A stretch of DNA of 24,418 bases from Oscillospiraceae bacterium (GTDB taxonomy: Bacteria > Bacillota > Clostridia > Oscillospirales > Oscillospiraceae), in contig JAISAA010000290.1 in assembly GCA_031266955.1 (NCBI GenBank), positions 1 to 24,418 on the forward strand, read 5' to 3'. Positions 19,879-24,418 of this stretch are shown here, one piece after another. Position numbers and translations under genes: made by a program. Under the pieces are notes generated by a model. It was not told the DNA's origin. It did not search any database and saw only the letters and a list, made by a program, of their open reading frames with translations. Position 1 is the stretch's first letter. Each line of letters starts with the position of its first letter.

Positions 19879-22680
19879 ATGCTAAAAGCTTTATCAAAAA
19901 TTTTCGGCTCCCACAGCGACCGCGAGCTGCGCGCGCTCGAGCCGATCATAGTCAAAACGGAGTCGTACGAGGAGAGCTTCCGCGCGCTGTCCGACCGCGA
20001 GCTGCGCGCGAAAACGGACGAGTTCAAGCGCCGTCTTTCGGACGGAGAGACGCTTGACGACATCCTGCCCGAGGCGTTCGCCGTCGCGCGCGAGGCGAGC
20101 GACAGGGTTCTCGGGCAGCGGCCGTACCGCGTGCAGCTTATCGGCGGTGTGACGATACATCAGGGCCGCATCGCCGAGATGAAAACGGGAGAGGGCAAGA
20201 CACTTGTCGCCGTGATGCCGGCTTATCTGAACGCGCTGGCGGGGAAGGGTGTCCACATCGTCACCGTGAACGACTATCTCGCGCGGCGCGACAGCGAATG
20301 GATGGGCAAGGTACACAGGTTTCTCGGGCTGTCCGTCGGGATGATAGTCCACGGGCTGTCGAGCGCGGAGCGCCGCGCCGCCTACGCCGCCGACATAACC
20401 TACGGCACAAACAACGAAATGGGCTTCGACTATCTGCGCGACAATATGGCGCTGTATAAAGCCGATATGGTTCAGCGCGGGCACAGCTTCGCGATAGTTG
20501 ACGAGTGCGACAGCATTTTGATAGACGAAGCGCGCACGCCTCTCATCATTGTCGGTCCAGGCGACGAATCGACCGATATGTACGCCCGCGTGGACGAATT
20601 CGCCGCCCGCCTGCGCCGTCAGGTCTACGCCACGATAGACGAAAAATCTCAGGAGGACGAGGATTCGGACGCAGACTATGTCGTGGACGAGAAGGCGCGC
20701 ACCGCGACCTTAACCCCGCGCGGCACGGAAAAAGCCGAACGCCATTTCGGCCTCGAAAACCTTGCCGATCTCGAGAACAACACTCTCTCGCACCACATAA
20801 ATATGGCCCTTCGCGCCCACGGCGTGATGAAGCGCGATATAGACTACGTCGTAAAGGACGGAGAGGTCATCATCGTCGATGAGTTCACGGGGCGCCTTAT
20901 GCTGGGCCGGCGGTATTCCGAGGGGCTGCATCAGGCTATAGAAGCCAAAGAGCACGTCGAGGTCGCGCGGGAGACACAGACGCAAGCGTCGATCACGTTC
21001 CAAAACTATTTCCGCCTTTACGCCAAGCTCTCCGGAATGACAGGCACCGCGCTTACGGAAGCCGAGGAATTCGGCGCGATATACAAGCTCGATATAATCG
21101 AAATTCCGACGAACCGCCCGCTCGTCAGGATCGATAACCCCGACGCCGTCTACAAATCGGAAGCCGGGAAATACCGCGCGATAATCAAACAAATCGAGGA
21201 ATGCGCCGAACGCGGCCAGCCCGTGCTCGTCGGCACCGTCTCAATAGAAAAGAGCGAATACCTGTCCTCCCTGCTGAAAAAGACCGGCGTAAAGCACAAC
21301 GTCCTCAACGCCAAGCACCACGAGCGCGAGGCCGAGATCGTCGCGCAGGCGGGCAAATTCGGCGCCGTCACGATAGCGACGAATATGGCCGGGCGCGGCA
21401 CGGATATCGTGCTCGGCGGCAACGCCGAGTTTTTGGCTAAAAACGACCTCAAAAAAGCCGGCCTCACCGACGAGCTCATCGTCGAAGCCACGGGCCACGC
21501 CGACACGGACGACGAGGAAATATTAAACGCCCGCGCGATGTTCTCAGAACGCCTCGCGGCGCACGAGCTCAGCACGAAAGCGGAGGCGGAGCGCGTCCGC
21601 GCCGCCGGCGGCCTTTTCATAGTCGGCACGGAGCGGCACGAGGCCCGCCGCATAGACAACCAGCTCCGCGGCCGCGCCGGCCGCCAGGGCGACCCCGGCG
21701 GAACACGCTTTTACATCGCGATGACGGACGACATTATGCGCCTGTTCGGCTCGGAGCGCATAATCGGGATGATGGACGCGATGAAAATAGACGAGGACAC
21801 GCCCATCGATCAAAAAATGCTCTCCAACGCTATCGAAAACGCGCAGAAGAAGGTGGAAAGCCGCAACTTCCAATCGAGAAAGAACGTCCTCGAATACGAC
21901 GACGTTATGAACACGCAGCGCACGCTCATCTACAACCAGCGCGCCAAGGTCCTCGACGGCGAGGATCTGAAGCAGAGCGTGGAAGGTATGCTCACGGACG
22001 TGATAAGCTCGTCCGTCTCCGGCGCGGAAAAAATCACGGACGAGGCCGAGCTGCGCGAGATAATAACGCCGTTCGAGGGCCTGTTCCTCGCCCGCGGCGA
22101 AATAACGCTCCCCCCCGGCGGCATAGACCGCGAAGAGCTCGAGCAAGGCTTGATGGCCCGCGCCCGCGCCGTATACGCCGCCCGGGAAGCCGAGCTCGGC
22201 CCCATGCCAAACGGAGACGCGCCTCTCATGCGCGAGCTTGAACGCGTCATATTACTGCGCGTCGTGGACGAATACTGGATGGAGCATATCGACGCGATGG
22301 AGGAGCTTCGCGACGGCGTGCGCCTGCGCGCCTACGCACAGACAAATCCCGTGGATGAGTACAAGCGCGAAGGCTTCGATATGTTCGAGGCTATGATAAA
22401 CGGCATCAAAGAAGAGGTAGTCCGCCGCGTGTTCACGGCGCGCGTTCGCCGTGAAGCCCCAATCGCCCGCCGCGGCGTCGCGAAAAACTCTCGCGCGCAA
22501 GTCGCGGGCGCCGATAACGGCCTGAAAAGCCCCGCCGGCGCGGGCGCGGGCGCTCCCGAAAAGCGCATCCCGGTCAAAACCGGCGTAAAAATAGGCCGCA
22601 ACGACCCGTGCCCGTGCGGAAAAAAGCGCCCTAACGGTCTTCCGATGAAATACAAGGATTGCTGTGGCAAGGATGCGTAG
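19879..22680 (+). CDS. secA: SecA preprotein translocase ATPase
   Basis: A 933-residue protein from ATG 19879, eight bases after GAAAGGG. SecA drives secretory proteins through the SecYEG channel using ATP. Visible: Walker A GEGKT (Gly104 to Thr108), DEAD-type Walker B DECD at 208-211 followed by SILIDEARTPL, NMAGRGTDIVLGGNA, the QLRGRAGRQGDPG arginine-finger motif, and a C-terminal zinc motif with Cys911, Cys913, Cys928 and Cys929. The zinc motif is unusual: 14 residues separate the second and third cysteines, where C-x-C-x8-C-(C/H) is usual. Position 210 is Cys where Val is common. Length is somewhat above the 840 residues of Bacillus SecA. It is the first gene of a unit with the lipoprotein that overlaps its end. 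Confidence 0.97.
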   Translation: MLKALSKIFGSHSDRELRALEPIIVKTESYEESFRALSDRELRAKTDEFKRRLSDGETLDDILPEAFAVAREASDRVLGQRPYRVQLIGGVTIHQGRIAEMKTGEGKTLVAVMPAYLNALAGKGVHIVTVNDYLARRDSEWMGKVHRFLGLSVGMIVHGLSSAERRAAYAADITYGTNNEMGFDYLRDNMALYKADMVQRGHSFAIVDECDSILIDEARTPLIIVGPGDESTDMYARVDEFAARLRRQVYATIDEKSQEDEDSDADYVVDEKARTATLTPRGTEKAERHFGLENLADLENNTLSHHINMALRAHGVMKRDIDYVVKDGEVIIVDEFTGRLMLGRRYSEGLHQAIEAKEHVEVARETQTQASITFQNYFRLYAKLSGMTGTALTEAEEFGAIYKLDIIEIPTNRPLVRIDNPDAVYKSEAGKYRAIIKQIEECAERGQPVLVGTVSIEKSEYLSSLLKKTGVKHNVLNAKHHEREAEIVAQAGKFGAVTIATNMAGRGTDIVLGGNAEFLAKNDLKKAGLTDELIVEATGHADTDDEEILNARAMFSERLAAHELSTKAEAERVRAAGGLFIVGTERHEARRIDNQLRGRAGRQGDPGGTRFYIAMTDDIMRLFGSERIIGMMDAMKIDEDTPIDQKMLSNAIENAQKKVESRNFQSRKNVLEYDDVMNTQRTLIYNQRAKVLDGEDLKQSVEGMLTDVISSSVSGAEKITDEAELREIITPFEGLFLARGEITLPPGGIDREELEQGLMARARAVYAAREAELGPMPNGDAPLMRELERVILLRVVDEYWMEHIDAMEELRDGVRLRAYAQTNPVDEYKREGFDMFEAMINGIKEEVVRRVFTARVRREAPIARRGVAKNSRAQVAGADNGLKSPAGAGAGAPEKRIPVKTGVKIGRNDPCPCGKKRPNGLPMKYKDCCGKDA

Positions 22681-24334
22681 CATCAAACAAAAGACGCGGA
22701 GCGTCTTAGCAAATCCGCGTAAAGTTGCGGCGATAGCCCTGACCCTCGCCGCCGTGCTCGCTCTCTCCGGCTGCTTTTCGCAAAGCCCCGGGACGGAGGA
22801 CGGCGGCGGCGAGCCGGACGCGCCGTCAGCCGCGCCGGAGCTTTCCGCGACGCCTCCGCCGCCCGCCGTCCCGGAGGGAGACGGGCGCTTTTCGCTGCGC
22901 TATGCTCCCGCCTCAACGCTCAATCCTCTCACAGGCACAAACGCCGACAACCTCTCTTTGTCGCATTTGATGTACGAAAGCCTGTTCACGCTTGACGCGC
23001 AGCTCAATTACCGCGCCTCGCTGTGCGAAAGCTTTGAAACGGAGGACTGCAAAATCTACGATTTCACGTTCCGCGACGGCGTGCTTATGTCGGACGGCGC
23101 GGCGCTGTCGCCCTACGACGTCGTATACTCGATAAATCAGGCGCGCGCGGGCGCGAGGTACTCATCGCGGCTCAAAAACGTCGTCTCGGCGAGCGTCATA
23201 GGGCCGCGCACGGTGCGCGTGACCCTCTCGGCGCCCAACGCGCGTCTGCCCGCGCTGCTCGATTTCGCGATCATAAAGGACGGCGCCTCCGGAACGTCCC
23301 CGCGCGGCACGGGCCCTTACAGATACTCAGCCGCCGAGGGCGCTCTCGGCGCTATGCTCGTAAAAAACGAATATTATCAGGGCGCCGCCGCGCTGCCGCT
23401 CGACGCGATCTACCTCGTGTCCTGCTCGGACTCCGAGCTGGGCGAATACTTCAACGAGCGGCGGCTCGACCTGTTGTCCGAGGACCCCGGCGCGCCGCGC
23501 GCGGCGATACACCGCGACAGCGAGGCGCGTTATTACAACACGACAGTTTTGCAATATATAGGCTTTAATTCAAGGACGGCGGTGATATCCGACGTCCGCT
23601 TCCGCCGCGTCGCAGAGCTCGCCGTTGACCGGGAAACGATAGCTCGCGAATATCTCGGAGGCCATGCGACGGCGTCCCCGCTCGCACTGCCGCCGTATTA
23701 CCGGCTCTATGACACAACGTGGGAAGCAGCCGCGAATAAAAACGCCGAGAGCGACGCGACGACGCTTATCTCGGCGGCTCTGAGAGAGATCGGGATGAAG
23801 GACTCGGACAGCGACACGTTTTTGGAATATCCGGACAACGGTGCTATGGTCCCGTTTTCGATAGATTTCCTCGTGGATTCCGGTAACGCAGCCCGCGTAA
23901 AGGCCGCGCAGTCCGTAGCGACGGCCCTGCGCCGCGTGGGCTTGAATATTGTCCTGCGGGAGTTGCCGTTCAGCGAGCTTGAAAAAGCCCTGAAGGACGG
24001 CGATTTTGATATGTATCTCGGCGAAACGCGCCTGCCGGCCGACTTCGACCTCTCGCCGCTCGTCTCCTCGGGCGGCGCGCTTAACCTCGGGAACGCCGGA
24101 GGTGAAGCGACGGAGGAAAAAAACACGAATTTCCTCGCCGCGCGCGGAGATTTTAACGAGAGGAACGCCGCGCGCGCGCTGTGCCTCGCAATTGCGGAGG
24201 ACGTGACCTTCATCCCGATAGCCTACAAGCAATTCGCGGTGTACAGCGGCAGAGGCGAAATATCGGGGCTTTCGCCTTCCCAGACAAGCGTGTTCTTAGA
24301 CTTCCCCGAATGGACCGTCGAGGCGGACAGATGA
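22664..24334 (+). CDS. Peptide/nickel-type ABC transporter substrate-binding lipoprotein
   Basis: A 556-residue protein counted from GTG 22664, which follows AAGGA at 22654-22658 and overlaps the secA stop by 17 bases; ATG 22673 is an alternative start with a worse-spaced ribosome site. A basic N-terminus, hydrophobic helix and lipobox LSGC (Cys37) indicate a lipoprotein anchored outside the membrane, followed by a Pro/Ala/Gly-rich tether. The rest fits SBP family 5: FSLRYAPASTLNPLTG, LSLSHLMYESLFTLD, YDFTFRDGVLMSDG and SPYDVVYSINQAR. Such proteins bind oligopeptides or related ligands and hand them to an ABC permease. No permease or ATPase genes are adjacent, so it may be an orphan binding protein. 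Confidence 0.88.
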   Translation: MARMRSIKQKTRSVLANPRKVAAIALTLAAVLALSGCFSQSPGTEDGGGEPDAPSAAPELSATPPPPAVPEGDGRFSLRYAPASTLNPLTGTNADNLSLSHLMYESLFTLDAQLNYRASLCESFETEDCKIYDFTFRDGVLMSDGAALSPYDVVYSINQARAGARYSSRLKNVVSASVIGPRTVRVTLSAPNARLPALLDFAIIKDGASGTSPRGTGPYRYSAAEGALGAMLVKNEYYQGAAALPLDAIYLVSCSDSELGEYFNERRLDLLSEDPGAPRAAIHRDSEARYYNTTVLQYIGFNSRTAVISDVRFRRVAELAVDRETIAREYLGGHATASPLALPPYYRLYDTTWEAAANKNAESDATTLISAALREIGMKDSDSDTFLEYPDNGAMVPFSIDFLVDSGNAARVKAAQSVATALRRVGLNIVLRELPFSELEKALKDGDFDMYLGETRLPADFDLSPLVSSGGALNLGNAGGEATEEKNTNFLAARGDFNERNAARALCLAIAEDVTFIPIAYKQFAVYSGRGEISGLSPSQTSVFLDFPEWTVEADR

Positions 24335-24367
24335 AAAAGACGGATCAAATTTGAAAGGTTGATACAT

Positions 24368-24418
24368 ATGACAGTCTACAGATGCTTCACCGAAAAAAAG
24401 GAGGGCTTTGACGTCGAG
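24368..24418 (+). CDS. purL: Start of phosphoribosylformylglycinamidine synthase (partial)
   Basis: Seventeen codons before the window ends: MTVYRCFTEKKEGFDVE, from ATG 24368 with AAAGG nine bases upstream. The opening (V-Y-R...EKK-x-G-F-D-V-E) matches the N-terminus of the long single-chain FGAM synthase used in purine synthesis by Clostridia. Only this short start is visible, so the call rests on resemblance of the first residues. Confidence 0.6.
   Translation, partial: MTVYRCFTEKKEGFDVE

Overview
The window looks like the chromosome of a GC-rich Clostridia-type Firmicute (Oscillospiraceae-like is a guess). Shine-Dalgarno sites are strong, promoters are sigma-A-like with 17-bp spacers, and an apparent one-piece purL start, a GH39 beta-xylosidase and a SecA with a C-terminal zinc motif are present. 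Nothing here identifies the species.

Positions 1 to about 17,090 are the distal late region of a prophage, all on the + strand: a C-terminal gene fragment, a DUF4406/deoxyribosyltransferase-like protein, an LLH-type holin, a glycosyltransferase with TPR-like repeats, a tail-fibre-like protein, a protein resembling the P22 gp10 tail/stabilisation family, a 721-residue structural or ejection protein, and a 3187-residue polyvalent protein. The giant protein carries a MuF-C-like domain, an HEITH metallopeptidase, two further BECR/LPD-like domains, coiled coil and an LPD38-like hydrophobic region. A short tail, as in podovirus-like phages, is the best guess, with the giant protein as an internal or ejected virion protein.

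Two copies of a compact cassette of about 330 bp sit between these structural genes, at 2965-3289 and 7150-7487. Each encodes a 33- or 36-residue one-helix peptide of the holin-like toxin type. Each has a sigma-A promoter at both ends pointing inward, a shared central hairpin terminator, a leader hairpin that covers the toxin ribosome-binding site, and imperfect 61-62 bp terminal inverted repeats containing the promoters. This is the layout of a type I toxin-antitoxin locus with a tail-to-tail antisense RNA. The duplication and the terminal repeats are the most striking regulatory structure in the window.

A second pattern is a set of REP-like GC-rich palindromes. One composite lies between genes (2066-2222), and at least eight palindromic stretches lie in frame inside the giant gene, mostly in linkers between domains. 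One compound palindrome occurs twice in that gene in two different reading frames, with a compensated base pair in its stem, which points to a nucleotide-level element.

The prophage ends at a bidirectional terminator facing a minus-strand tRNA-Gly(UCC), a plausible integration site. Host genes follow: an intracellular GH39 glycosidase, an AT-richer membrane protein of unknown function, secA with its own promoter, a peptide-binding-type lipoprotein overlapping the secA end, and the first 17 codons of an apparent purL.
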